From Bisporella sp. PMI_857 (Eukaryota; Ascomycota; Leotiomycetes; Helotiales; Helotiaceae), in NCBI GenBank assembly GCA_021307315.1, contig JAJSPD010000028.1:62001-126000 (forward strand): a stretch of 64,000 bases of DNA, in the 5' to 3' direction. Made by a program: the position numbers and the translations under genes. The notes below the pieces were generated by a model. The model did no database searches. It was not told the origin of the DNA and saw nothing but the letters and a program-made list of their open reading frames with translations. This document shows, piece after piece, positions 25,514 through 36,750 of this stretch. Numbering within the stretch: the stretch's first letter is position 1; every line of letters begins with the position of its first letter.

Positions 25514-25854
25514 TCACAAAAACATCAAAACACCAACGTACGCAAACCCTGTGAATACCCCAACAACAGCCAGTGATCCCAAAAGAGCTAGTATAATCCG
25601 CTCCACTGGACCTCGCTGCGATCGGCGTAGAGGCGAGAAGTCTACAGGCTTTATTCCATTGTCGAAAGAGAAGAATGTACCATAGGCAACGGATGGAGCC
25701 CTAGTATCAGCCTTCTCGATGTCAACATGTTGTTTATTGCTGTGTTCCTACTATTCGTTAGCATCAAGGGTCTAGGAAAGTGCCACGAGAGGGAATATGC
25801 CTCCTTAACTTCGTAGATCATTTGCGCTTCTTGCTTAGCTTGAGTTGAAGCCAT
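25514..25854 (-). CDS. small C-terminally membrane-anchored protein (92 aa)
   Basis: Two exons (25854-25810 and 25747-25514) give 92 residues. The intron (25809-25748) has donor GTTAAG, branch point GCTAACG and acceptor GTAG; removing it keeps the frame open to a TGA at 25514. The protein starts MASTQAKQEAQMIYEE, has a polar, charged middle and a basic PLRRSQRGPVER segment. It ends in one strongly hydrophobic helix (about 66-91, IILALLGSLAVVGVFTGFAY core) with nothing after it. That is the layout of a tail-anchored protein with cytosolic N-terminus in ER, mitochondrial or peroxisomal membranes. No family was recognised. The frame and helix are seen; expression is inferred. Confidence 0.6.
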
Positions 25855-27376
25855 TTTTTGTGAAGGGTTGACACAGCGACGTCTGTAAAAATATTTTCTC
25901 TAAGTGTAATACACATAAGAATAATGTTAGTACTTACTTGCGAGCAGCGACATGGTCTGTTTTGTACAAAACTGCTTATCAGTCAAACATGTCGTGTGAG
26001 CTGATAAGGAGATTGTGAGGGTGGCATGTGATAGATCGCCAAATAAGACACAAGCCGCAGGTCAAGCATCATGCAGGGTCCGATGATCAGCAAGATGCAG
26101 GGACTTCTGAGACCCAGGCCGGAAAGTCTAGTAATTATGAATTCCATTAATCCAAGCTTCAAACGTCATGGCCATTTTCTCAACCTGGTACGTCCGATGA
26201 TGGGAGGGGAAAATATTTCACGTGACCCGTACTGATCCAGATCAGATTCAAGCTTTGCTCCCAGTGGAAGGTACTTCTACTTTTTTTTTAGCCTGGCAGC
26301 TGGGGTCATTTTGGTGACAGTACTATCGGTTAGAATTTGAAACTTTGTGATTGAAAATTTATCGAGATTCATGCTAAGTAGTTGTAGGATATCTAGCAGA
26401 CAGTGGAGCACACATTGTGGGTGTTAAACCTTAAGTCTGGTAGAGTGGACAAAGTCCCCCCCCCCCCCCCCCCCAAACACATATTTATTATAAGGCAAGA
26501 GCTTGACAATCGCAAGTATCTTAGAGGTAAATTATAGGCACTCCCTACGAACTGACTCCATTGATGAACATGAAATCAAATTCTCATAGAATGATGGTGA
26601 GGCACTTTATCTAACGTAAGCCAGTGTAAAATTTTGTGGCTTTAGCTGAGTCTAATGGACCAGTAGATATTATGGGAAAATAGAAGTGATCTTAAAATTT
26701 AGACTCGAATTAAAAGGCAAGATGTAACAGCGGTTGTTCCTCCAAATTTAGGATTTCTTAAGACACAGCATAGAACCGCCAAATCATAAGCCATCCAACA
26801 GATTATCTAGAATTCCAGAGTACGCCTGGGATATATTTCGATTGTAACGAATATTTACCTTACAAAGAGTGAAATAAAAGTATAATTGCTGGGTGCTTTA
26901 GAGCGACAAGACCGAAAGGTACATTAAAGACATTGGAATAAAAATCATGTTGTCAAGTTCGAGGCAAAACCAGAATAGGAAACCCCAAGGTTCTATCTCT
27001 GCGCAGAACTATTTTTCAATCTGTCGTCAGAGGAACCCACAGAATTTGAGACAGGGGTAAAGGATATCGTAAGTTTGGCGAAAGAGAGCAAAAGGGGAAT
27101 TACTACAAAAGCTGCACTGGACGCTGCCGAAGGAAAGATAGAAGAACCAAGGGTTGGGATAGCACGAATTCACAATTAAGCAACCATATATCTCATAAGC
27201 AAGGAATGATGTACTAACTTCATGCCCTTAGGTCGGAGAAAATGTGGATGGTATCTGGGCGACCATTCTAAGAAAAAGGAAGAAATGAAATTCATACTGA
27301 CAGAGCATCTCAGTTCCTGCAGGCCAATCTCACCTATTTTGGGCCGAAAGAAACACAGGTTATGACATGGGAGATG
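25855..27376. other. AT-rich intergenic region with 19-bp poly-C tract
   Basis: No gene recognised. A run of 19 C sits at 26456-26474, and an oligo-T run near 26282-26290. Such tracts are prone to length change and sequencing error. Confidence 0.5.
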
Positions 27377-27384
27377 GTTGTACC

Positions 27385-28386
27385 TAGTGTACCCATTAGC
27401 ATGGTAGTATTTAGTAATATTGCATCTCGGGTCATATGAGATCGACTTTTTGATCTACGCTAGTATCAGTATGAGATTCTCGCAAAGCGCTATTAGTATG
27501 GAAATTGAATCTTATATCATGTTGACAATAATACTAAATACTGTGTTGCGGTGATCGCAGTAGTACGGTGATATTTAGTGATATCGTGGCTTGAGACATA
27601 TAAGATCGATTTTTTGACACTACGCTAGTATTAGTATGAGATATCTCGTAGAACGCTAGTATTAATATGAAAATTTGATCTTATATTATATTGGCAATAT
27701 ACTATAATATCACGCCAAGGCTGAAATGCGGCTTTACAGCTATAACGTACTTAAATTATCAAGGATTTTCTGTTTTTTGTTACGTTTCTAGAGCACACGT
27801 GACTTATATTAGCCGTGCTTTTAAAGCTTCTCGTGCATGTATAGCCCGCTTTTTTCGAGCTTCTTTTTCTTTTATAACTTTAGATTCTTTTGTTTTATAT
27901 AACTGTTGCTTTTTGTATCTGTAGATTTACAGCGCTCGTCGTGACAAGTTCTCGAAATAGTTTATTACGTATTACTAATTAAGAATAGCTTCATTTTAAG
28001 TCGATATTGTAGTATACCACAGTATAGTATGATATAATATGATATTACAAATTTGGCCGTGATACGTATACAGTTTTCAAATCTCATATTGCATGGTGTA
28101 TAGTATTCGATTTTAGGGGTCAATATATCGTGGTAATACTACTGCGATCACTGCTGTGTTGAGACCACTTTGTGGCTTATTTCAAGGGTTAAAACATGTG
28201 GAATGAAACTTACCCTTGTTGTATTACTAATTTATAAATAGCTTCATTTAAAGTTAGTATCATAGTATATCACAGTATAGTATGATATAATATAAGATTG
28301 CAAATTTTGCCGTGGTGCGTATTACGCGGTGTATAGTATCGATTTTAGACGTCGTTATATCTCGAGAAATACTAATGGGTACACTG
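27385..28386. mobile_element. outer hAT-like miniature inverted-repeat element, disrupted by a nested copy
   Basis: 1002 bp bounded by inverted termini [T/C]AGTGTACCCATTAG (27385-27399 and 28372-28386). The flanking 8-bp direct repeats are GTTGTACC (27377-27384) and GTTATACC (28387-28394), which differ at one base. Eight-bp target duplications and C/TAGTG ends are hAT traits. There is no transposase; a 78-residue frame inside (27691-27924) is not recognisable. The arms are AT-rich and related in sequence to the nested element. Confidence 0.75.
27549..28153. mobile_element. inner hAT-like MITE nested in the outer element
   Basis: 605 bp with 17-bp terminal inverted repeats C[G/A]GTGATCGCAGTAGTA (27549-27565 and 28137-28153; one mismatch). 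It is flanked by a perfect 8-bp direct repeat CTGTGTTG (27541-27548 and 28154-28161). Its left and right arms resemble the corresponding arms of the outer element, so it is a relative that inserted into an existing copy. Confidence 0.8.
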
Positions 28387-28394
28387 GTTATACC

Positions 28395-29941
28395 GAGGCA
28401 GCCAAATATTGTAGACTGAGGGATAATGATGGGTTAAATAGCGGGGACCACGAAATAGAATAGAGGGTTCCAGATCGTACAACATCCACGCCGAAGCCCT
28501 TCTTCATACCTCCAATGTCCGTGATGATGGTATTCTTGGGGCGTGTTCTCAGAGACGCTAACTTTATCTCAAAGCTTATACTTGCCCGCTTGTGATAGTG
28601 AGGAAATGGAGGCTGCACTTCAACGACAGACTGTATTTTGCATACGACTCTTGAAAGCCTTTAGCATGACAATTAGGAGCAGTATCAGCATGGACAGCTT
28701 GCATCAAGTGGCCGGCTCTTTGGCCAAATTCGAGGCCCCACGAATGGCCTTTCATAACGGACCTTAGCGGAGAGTCATTCTAAAATGGAGAAACTTAGAA
28801 TGCTTGACCTTCGTGACGGATATTAGATCATCTCGAATTTCGTGGCAAATATATTTGGAGGAAATACTTGAGAGCTCCTGGAGCCTGTACTACATAATGC
28901 AGGATTACAGGCAACCAGTGGACAACGAATATCTAATACCAAATTTTAGAATCAACCAGCACTTCTGGAGTTCTGATTTGATATGCTTCGAGTAAAATCT
29001 ATATCTCTTGTGCCAGACTTATGTCCATGGCATGGTAATGAGTCGCACCCAGTGTCATCCCTTTTCCCAGTTTTCCACCCTTGGTGGTGAAGTTAGGTTT
29101 GCAGAATATAGCTGAAGGGAATACCTGGTCAAGAAATGCTAACGTACAGATATTGAGAAGTTGGCCACAATTCGGGGCTATAGAGTTCAAGTTTAAAAAG
29201 ACAGCCAAGGCTTGTAGTTACAGTCTCAACGGGCCTTGAAACATCGATGCTCTTAGGAATACATGTTGAGGAGATTGGCAATGAGTGGAGGCTATTTCGT
29301 CCCCTACAGCGGAGCTGAAATGTATATTATTTATCTATATGCCTTCCCTTCAGATAGTATAAATCACAAGATATCTACTGGCACAGCTGTAGTCCAGATC
29401 ACAATATTTCAGTGCCGCCCAGTAGACAATTCGTTATCCTTCGTAAATTGCCTTGGAAATGCTAGGCCAAAATAGGTTGCCACGCTTGGCGGTTCCACAA
29501 GAGTCTTTAGGTTGACTCTAATGTGACGCGACGTGCTTGAAACGCACTACAAACTTACATGGCGATATCGTGCTTATAGTAGTGGAGAAGATATCTCTCT
29601 TATCGAGAACGCATCTTTCACAATTAAGTGGGGGTCTATTGTATCACGTGTTGTGATATTTACGCGAAATATTGAGACGACAACAATGAGGCGTGCTCAG
29701 AGTCTAGGCGCTTCCTACTGTCCTGTATACTTAATAAATGATTCAATGCTTCGTTATGCTTGTGATAACAGCGAACTAGCCAATGCTATATTTGGCCACT
29801 TTCAAATGTCGGGGCATAATTGCACCAGGCTTTATTCCAACAATTCATTGGCAGTGGGGTTGTCGTAACCACTCAGTTGGGCCATGGAGCATACGGCGCA
29901 AAACGCTTGATAGAAGATTTCCCCGATCGTATCCAAATGTA
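28395..29941. other. intergenic; possible decayed ORF
   Basis: Plus-strand frames 28543-28767 and 28804-28995 share one frame and are separated by a single stop (28765-28767). The second holds the polar-aromatic run QPVDNEYLIPNFRINQHFW. This may be a degraded gene, but no family was recognised. A longer upstream extension of the HET gene frame (from 29783) lacks a better start than 29942. Confidence 0.3.
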
Positions 29942-31729
29942 ATGGCGCTACCAAAATATCGCTATGTTCCTCTTGATGCATCCAAGAACGATATCAGGCT
30001 TCTACGGGTCCTGTTCGCCACATCTCACGATGATCCAATTCGTTGTGTTCTGTTTCACACTACGCTTGATGAGGCACCGCCTTATCAAGCACTCTCGTAC
30101 TCGTGGGGTGACAGAACCACCTCCTGCCCGATTCAGGTCAATGCCGGGAAAATAAACGTCACCCAAAATCTGCATGATGCCCTCAATCGTCTCCGTCCAA
30201 GCACACCAGAAGTCGAACTCGTCATTTGGATAGACGCGATATGTATTAATCAACTTGATATACCTGAGCGCAGTGCTCAAACGGGAAAGATGCGCATAAT
30301 CTATCAGAGAGCCGAGAAGACTTTGGTATGGCTCGGCCTACAAGACAGTGGAAGCGTTCAGGCGATACAGCTTGCTCGGAGGCTGAACTCTTGCACGAAG
30401 AAAGAAGTCAAAAGGTGTCTCCAGACGCCTCTCGAGGATGGCCGATATTTGGCAGTTGAGCGGTTAGTAATTTTGTTTAGGAGAGAATATTGGTGGAGAA
30501 TCTGGGTAGTGCAAGAAATTTTATGCTCGAAAAATACAGAGATATTTTGTGGCGAAGACTCAATCACTTGGGACGAATTAGAAAATGTCTGCGAAATCGT
30601 GAAGCCAGAGAAATATTTTTTGGAGACCAGGATATTCTATAGAAATTTATCAAAAGCTCATACTCTAACCCACGGTGGCCCAAGGAGTCTTCAGCTTTCT
30701 CGCTATACGTCGACGGATACAAATCCGCCTCTACTCGATCTCCTACTCACTCACAAGAGTAAAAAATCAACCGACGCGAGGGACAAAGTCTATGCCCTTG
30801 TTGGAATTTCGAGCTCAAAAGATCGATTTGGTCCCATCGATTACTCGCAGTCACCAGCTGAAGTATTTTCTCATACTGCACGTCACATCATTACCACTAC
30901 TAAGAAGCTCGATGTTAGTTGCGTGAAACAGCACAGTATATCGCAATATGAACTACCATCTTGGGCCCCGGACTGGACACGCTTGCCATATCAGTTAGGA
31001 TATGCTCATCTTGGCCTGCATCATCACAAGCCTGATTTCTGCGCAGCGGGTGACAGCGTTGCTTCCGCCGAATTTCTAAATGATGGTAAAGTGCTCAAAA
31101 CGGATGGATTCGTCATTGGCCATATCAAAGATGTTGGAGTGCCATTTGTAAAGAAAGGATCACCTTCTGAGGTACTTCCAACATTACATGCTTTCTCGGA
31201 TTGGCTTCGAATATTCTGCAGGTACAAAAAAATCTCGCCTTCAACCAAAGCAGAGTTCGGTAGAGTCATCTCATGTGGTAACCTTAACTTTACTGAGGTA
31301 GCCACTTATGAGAAGACGTTGGGGTCGATTGCCGATCTGTCTAAAACGCTTGTCGCTCGATTTGGTCCGACCTCAGACGCACTGTCTGGTCTTGATACCC
31401 GAGCCCTGGAGAGTAGCAACTCCCAGAAAGAGCTTTCTGCCGAGGATGAGAAGAAGGCCATGGCTGCTACCTTGTCTGTCAACCTGATGATGAACAGAAG
31501 GAGGTTAATAATTACAGAAATGGATATTTCTGGACTTGCTCCTTGGGACGCAGTTGAAGGAGACAAGGTATGTATTTTACTTGGCTGTAGATTTCCAGTT
31601 ATTTTGAGGCAGATTGGAGATCACTATATCTTAATTGGAGAGGCATACATTTCGGGATTCATGGACGGTCAAGGTATGTTGGATATGAGTGAGGGGAAAT
31701 TTACATTGCAATCAATTCGGATTCATTAG
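29942..31729 (+). CDS. HET-domain (heterokaryon incompatibility) protein
   Basis: An intronless frame of 595 residues from ATG 29942. The HET domain is clear: the opening YRYVPLDASKNDIRLLRVLF, then YQALSYSWGD, the block LVIWIDAICINQLDIPERS, RAEKTLVWLG, and WWRIWVVQEI, followed by DARDKVYALVGIS. The C-terminal half has the usual HET-associated region ending near a GEAYISGFMDG motif, which is typical for the family. Such proteins can trigger cell death on non-self recognition. Here no partner gene is identifiable nearby, so an incompatibility role is family-based inference. The frame continues upstream to 29783, but 29942 is the first sensible ATG, directly before the conserved start. Confidence 0.9.
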   Translation: MALPKYRYVPLDASKNDIRLLRVLFATSHDDPIRCVLFHTTLDEAPPYQALSYSWGDRTTSCPIQVNAGKINVTQNLHDALNRLRPSTPEVELVIWIDAICINQLDIPERSAQTGKMRIIYQRAEKTLVWLGLQDSGSVQAIQLARRLNSCTKKEVKRCLQTPLEDGRYLAVERLVILFRREYWWRIWVVQEILCSKNTEIFCGEDSITWDELENVCEIVKPEKYFLETRIFYRNLSKAHTLTHGGPRSLQLSRYTSTDTNPPLLDLLLTHKSKKSTDARDKVYALVGISSSKDRFGPIDYSQSPAEVFSHTARHIITTTKKLDVSCVKQHSISQYELPSWAPDWTRLPYQLGYAHLGLHHHKPDFCAAGDSVASAEFLNDGKVLKTDGFVIGHIKDVGVPFVKKGSPSEVLPTLHAFSDWLRIFCRYKKISPSTKAEFGRVISCGNLNFTEVATYEKTLGSIADLSKTLVARFGPTSDALSGLDTRALESSNSQKELSAEDEKKAMAATLSVNLMMNRRRLIITEMDISGLAPWDAVEGDKVCILLGCRFPVILRQIGDHYILIGEAYISGFMDGQGMLDMSEGKFTLQSIRIH

Positions 31730-32258
31730 GCGAAACTTTTATACCAGATGTGAAATTTACTTAAATTTACATGCCATGCCGAAAATTCTGCGTGAATTGT
31801 GAGCAAGGCATTCATCAATGGGCATTAGAAGAATCTCATAATATAAGTTTATTTGCAAGTAAATCATGTGCTTCAAAATGCAAGTATTACCAACCATGAA
31901 AGGCACTTAATGGAGATGATCCTGGATGAAAAACGGGTTATCCCGAAGTTGCCGCCGTCTCAGCTATAACCGGCACTTACCATTCACAGCGTGCGCACAA
32001 GTCGACGATCTACATTACGACCACTCTTCTGAAGCATATTTATAGTATAACATACGATCTTTAGTCCCTTGGTGCTTCTGTGTTCAAATCTGGATGCCAT
32101 AAGCAGCAGAATTATCACGTGCGCTGGTGATTATTTTGACCCACTTCCGGATTAGCCTTGCGAATATCGCGAAAACGCTGGTACGCATTTAGGCTTACTT
32201 CACCAGGCAGTGATCCTTCCAATCGTCCCACTCACATACTCTAGTTCCTGACATCTAT
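31730..32258. other. spacer / promoter of Zn2Cys6 gene
   Basis: No gene seen between the HET gene and the downstream regulator. Confidence 0.5.
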
Positions 32259-33983
32259 ATGCCTCCCGAACGGCACGATAGATCCGAGCCCATCAAATAT
32301 CGGCAACGGAACCAAAGAGCATGTGGCCCATGCCGCAAGAGAAAGGTCAAGTGTGACGGGGCCGAACCGTGTGCAACATGCGTAGGCTATGGATATACTT
32401 GTGTATACGTTGAAAAAGCAACTCGCCAACCTCAGTCAGCTTCATCGCCGGTTACAGATTCTGATTCCCGGTCAAATGCAACTATTTCCAGACCTGTAGA
32501 GACCGCGAGCGTAGTCGCTACCGGAACCACTTCCGGCCATGGCTTCAAAGGTCCATTTATGGCACAAGAGAGCATGATTCCACAGTCGAGTGGCAATGTA
32601 CCACTTCTTCAGCATATAAAAACCAGATTTACTAGTGCATATAGCGCCATTGCCTGGCCCAAACGCCTTGGAATCTCACTTGGACTGCCAAACCCGCCTC
32701 GACTTCAAGCCTTTGGCTGGAATCCAGGACTTCGAGCAGAGTTTAATCGTGCCCCCGAGACGAGCGTTTGTCAAATTATTGACTTGGCTGAGATGAAGCA
32801 ATATGCCGAATTGTATTTTCAGGACGTTCACCCGTTTTTTGCCATTCTTGATCCCGAGCAGTTCTCAACACGTTCAACTGAATATTGGACAATGGGAAAA
32901 AGGGGAACCGACTTTGAGGCTTGCATCTGCGGTGTAGTTGCTCTTGGATCATATTTTTCGAAGACTGGATCCTGCCAGGCGGAAGCTCAGATAGTAGAGC
33001 ACGGAAGGAAGCTACTTGATTTGAGTGTCGCATTCCCGCCAGCCATGATATCTATCAAGCACGTGGTAGGGTGGGTTCTACGGGCTATATACCTTCGTCT
33101 TACAACCCGACCACATATATCGTGGATGGCATCCTGCACAGCTGTACATCTTACTGAAGCTATTGGTCTTCACCGAGAGATTAGCGAAATCGAGGTGGCT
33201 CGCCATGTCACCGCCCAAGAGATTGATCTCCGCCGAAGGACATTTTGGGTCGCCATTGCCCTGAATGAATATTATTCGTCGGAGTATGGACGTTCCAGAG
33301 TCGCCCTTGATTCCATCGTATGCCAGCCCCTTCTGGAGAACCCTGAAGATCTCACTTTCTATACCATTGCAATACTGCGAAGTGTTCCAGCACAAACCTC
33401 ATTAGGGAGTCTTCCACAGCTGATTGACATCATGAACCACGCAATGGCCTTGCCAACAAAATCACCTTTTCTTGGCTCACTGCGAGCAGATGCCTGTTTT
33501 TGCATATACCGCATGCTGTGCTCCACTGGCTCCCGACTTCCTAATGAGCAGATCCCAGCGTTGCTTGAAGTGGTTCGAGTTGCGCTTGATGCGAATAAGT
33601 TTTTGAGAAGTACGCGTCACCCGTGGTGGAATATGGTTAGCATGCCATTTCACAGTATCTGCGTTCTTCTTTCCATAGGATCTCCAGAAAGCTTAGGCAT
33701 GGTTCCTCTTGCTTTGAAAGCCTTAAAGAACACTACAGCACTGTACAACACTCACTTATCAAGGGAGGCTCTGGGTACCGCTCTTCTACTGGTACAAGGT
33801 GCGCGCGATAAGAGAACTAGAGAGATCAATAGTCTGGACCAGGGTTTAAGCCAGGTGGACAATTCATTCCAACTTGCGATCTCCAGCGAGAATTTGGATT
33901 GGCAGGGTGAAGACAGTTTACAGTTGCCGGATTTCCTTGACTTAACGAATTATTACGGCATGGACGAGCTTTTACCACAATGA
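32259..33983 (+). CDS. Zn2Cys6 transcription factor
   Basis: An intronless frame of 574 residues. Zinc cluster Cys 22, 25, 32, 38, 41 and 48 (ACGPCRKRKVKCDG, then CATCVGYGYTC). A Ser/Thr-rich linker follows, then a fungal_trans domain beginning about residue 165 (DLAEMKQYAELYFQDVHPFF) with HISWMASCTAVHLTEAIGLH and the RRRTFWVAIALNEY block. The C-terminus is acidic (DSLQLPDFLDLTNYYGMDEL) and could be an activation region. It stands upstream of, and on the same strand as, the MFS transporter at 34964, and is a candidate regulator of the 32-40 kb neighbourhood. DNA binding is well supported; its targets are inference. Confidence 0.92.
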   Translation: MPPERHDRSEPIKYRQRNQRACGPCRKRKVKCDGAEPCATCVGYGYTCVYVEKATRQPQSASSPVTDSDSRSNATISRPVETASVVATGTTSGHGFKGPFMAQESMIPQSSGNVPLLQHIKTRFTSAYSAIAWPKRLGISLGLPNPPRLQAFGWNPGLRAEFNRAPETSVCQIIDLAEMKQYAELYFQDVHPFFAILDPEQFSTRSTEYWTMGKRGTDFEACICGVVALGSYFSKTGSCQAEAQIVEHGRKLLDLSVAFPPAMISIKHVVGWVLRAIYLRLTTRPHISWMASCTAVHLTEAIGLHREISEIEVARHVTAQEIDLRRRTFWVAIALNEYYSSEYGRSRVALDSIVCQPLLENPEDLTFYTIAILRSVPAQTSLGSLPQLIDIMNHAMALPTKSPFLGSLRADACFCIYRMLCSTGSRLPNEQIPALLEVVRVALDANKFLRSTRHPWWNMVSMPFHSICVLLSIGSPESLGMVPLALKALKNTTALYNTHLSREALGTALLLVQGARDKRTREINSLDQGLSQVDNSFQLAISSENLDWQGEDSLQLPDFLDLTNYYGMDELLPQ

Positions 33984-34111
33984 TCACTGATGGTATACGA
34001 TTGATCAGTTTAACTGCCTAACAACTATCAATTTTATCATTAATCTGCTGTGGAAGGAGAGGAACGCCAAAGACGGCTCGCCCGTACCGAGCGGCACGGA
34101 CGGAAAATGGC

Positions 34112-34539
34112 TAACGTACTTAATAAGCAACTTGCTCGTCTAAGCAACTTGTTTTTTGGAAAACACACCAAAAATCGCGATTTTGGCATGCTTGTATTTC
34201 AACTATTAATTATTTTAATCGATCAAAACTCGAAACTTAGTTTTCTGAGTATTTAAATAAGCAGTATTATAAGTTTCAAAATGCCTAGTATTATATAGAT
34301 TCAGATATAGCATTTCACTTTAAAATAACCTGTACAATTTCTATTTCTAAATAACTATTAATTGTAATAGTCTCAATTTTTACTTCTGTATAAGAATCAC
34401 AGCTAAATTGTTATATATAAAGTTTTATAAAGTTAGGTAAAGTATTAGTTGAGATATAAACATGCCAAAATCGCGATTTTTGGTGTGTTTTCCAAAAAAC
34501 AAGTTGCTTAGACGAGCAAGTTGCTTATTAAGTACGTTA
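34112..34539. mobile_element. MITE with 78-bp perfect terminal inverted repeats and TA flanks
   Basis: Left arm 34113-34190 and right arm 34461-34538 are exact reverse complements over 78 bp; similarity then continues inward with a few mismatches for about 20 bp more. The ends read TA-ACGTACTTAATAAGCAAC and the mirror image, with TA at both borders (34112-34113, 34538-34539), as for Tc1/mariner-type target duplication. Inside each arm AAGCAACTTG occurs twice, a possible transposase binding repeat. The core is AT-rich and non-coding. It lies between the Zn2Cys6 gene and the MFS gene. Confidence 0.85.
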
Positions 34540-34963
34540 AAACATAATGATGATGATTATGTAATCTCCCGACACTCCCGATCTGCTTCTTCGTCGTCCG
34601 TCTATTGGCTATATGGTGGTCTAAAACAGGTACACATCGCCAAGGGTAAAGCACACACACATATGTAACTATTTCCTAGTCATCTTCTTTCAATTTTTTA
34701 GCGATATTTCCTTCTCAACAATTTTATATGTCACAAAGCATGCAAGCAACTTGCAGAAGAAGAAAAGCCGAGTAAATTACCTTTAAAGAAACCTTTTCAG
34801 TTAAGGACTGTCAGTATTTGATCATTCCCAAATTTCTGCTCTTCTAGCCGCTTGGAAATCTTAGCGCTTTGTTACTTGACTGATACGTCATACTTTAGAC
34901 GCAAAGTTGAGAACAGAACCTACTCACTCTCATCTGTGTAATTCAACAAGCTAGGGCCTTAGT

Positions 34964-36750
34964 ATGGAGGAAACAAGGTTACCCGTGTCGACTTCATCAT
35001 CCACTGCTTTATTTAGAACTGGGACTGGGGCTAAAGCTTCCGGGGTTGCTGGTATATCTAGCGAAGAGAAGCAAGATTCCCAGGCGCCTTCAATAGATTT
35101 TGTTGTCGAGTGGGAAGGAGAAAACGATCCTCTTTGCCCTCGGAGCATGTCCCTCCTTCGAAGGTGGATTACCGTTTGCGTCCTGTCTATGGGATCTCTG
35201 CTTGTGTAGGTTATGATATATTCATCCTGCCTCCATTGCTCAGAACATTGCAGCTGACCCTTTACAGGACGTGCGCTTCATCACTTTACGCTTCGGCGTA
35301 TGACCAGCTGAAGGCGGAATTTCATTGTTCCCAGGAGATTGCAACTTTAGGTTTGTCACTATTCGTCGTTGGTTTAGCCCTTGGCCCTATGTTACTCAGC
35401 CCCCTTTCCGAGGTTTGTATGCCCCGAAGCATGACGCCGTCTGCCTTCCTATGTGCCCATATTAAGAGATAAACAGTTTTATGGTCGCAGACCCATATAT
35501 ATTGTTTCGATGTTTTTCTTTCTGATTTGGCTTATTCCGTCGGCCGTGGCGCAAAACATTCAGACGATGCTTGTTGGGCGGTTTTTCGATGGCTTCGCTG
35601 GTAGTGCTTTCCTTAGTGTAGCAGCAGGCACCGTCTCCGACCTTTTTGCCGGGCCGCAGCTCCAAGAACCCATGATGCTCTACACCATTGCACCATTTCT
35701 CGGTCCCGTTATTGGCCCAGCAATTGGCGGTTTTATAAACGACTTCACCAACTGGCGGTGGTCGTTCTATGCCCTAATAATATGGACTTTTGTCATGCTT
35801 AACAGTGTTTTAATCGTTCCTGAAACGTATCATCCAAAGTTACTGGCATTTAAAGCAGCCGAAATTCGGAGACTCACTGGGAATGAGGCTTACCACTCCA
35901 AGTCTGAGATTGCAGTGGCCGAAAAGTCTATTAAGAGCACTATGCTTCACTCGCTCTACAAGCCATTCGAACTCTTGATCTTCGAGCCTATGTGTCTTAG
36001 CTTATGTCTATACTCTGCTCTCCTACTTGGAATTCTCTACCTCTTCTTTGGAGCTTTTCCATTGGTCTTTCGTACTAACCATAACTTTTCGCTATGGGAA
36101 AGTGGATTGACATTCCTTGGCCTCGTGGTTGGATTTGTGGCCGCTATTTTCATGAATCCAATCTGGCATAAGAACTATCTTCGACTCGTAGAGAAGTCTA
36201 ATAGTAATGCTGAGAAGAGAGACCAGAACCGTCGACCTGATCCAGAGTTTAGACTCCCTCCTGCTATTTTAGGAGGTGTGTTAGTTCCTGTTGGGCTTTT
36301 TTGGTTTGGGTGGACTACATATCGCAATGTGCATTGGATTGTCCCAATCATTGGCAGCGTCTTCTTTGGCACAGGGTGGGTCCAACCTCGCTGATATCAC
36401 TGTATCTGACATTACTAATGCATCATTCTAGCATGCTCCTTGTGTTTTCCGGCATTTTCACTTTTCTGGTCGATGCTTACCCTGCATATGCTGCAAGCGC
36501 GCTTGCTGCCAACACATTTACCAGGTGCATGTTTGCAGGTGCCTTTCTGCTTTTCGGCAATCAAAGTACGCTATCCTAATGAAGCTTCCCATACAAATCA
36601 TCTGATCTTGATACAGTGTATAAAAAGCTCGGATATCAATGGGCGACTTCGTTGCTAGCCTTCTTGGCCTTGGCCGTGATGCCCTTCCCCTACCTCTTCT
36701 TCCGCTATGGGAAATCCATACGTTCTCGAAGTAGATTTGCTACTGCTTGA
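34964..36750 (+). CDS. MFS transporter, DHA1 type (drug:H+ antiporter-like)
   Basis: Five exons (34964-35205, 35268-35412, 35477-36375, 36432-36565, 36617-36750) sum to 1554 nt, giving 517 residues with all junctions in phase. A soluble N-terminus of about 65 residues ends in EWEGENDPLCPRSMSLLRRW, which is typical just before helix 1. Motif LSEFYGRRPIYIVSM lies between helices 2 and 3, GRFFDGFAGSAFLSVAAGTV is in helix 4, and GPVIGPAIGGFI corresponds to motif C of 12-helix antiporters. The central loop contains PETYHPKLL. The second half retains VDAYPAYAASALAANTFTRC. It likely exports a small molecule at the plasma membrane. Neighbours (regulator upstream, oxygenase and peptide precursor downstream) fit a small cluster, but the substrate is unknown. 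Confidence 0.93.

Noticed and set aside
27691..27924. 78-residue frame inside the nested MITE as a transposase remnant
   Set aside because: Aromatic/Ser-rich composition from AT-rich DNA. No hAT dimerisation or RNase-H-like motif.
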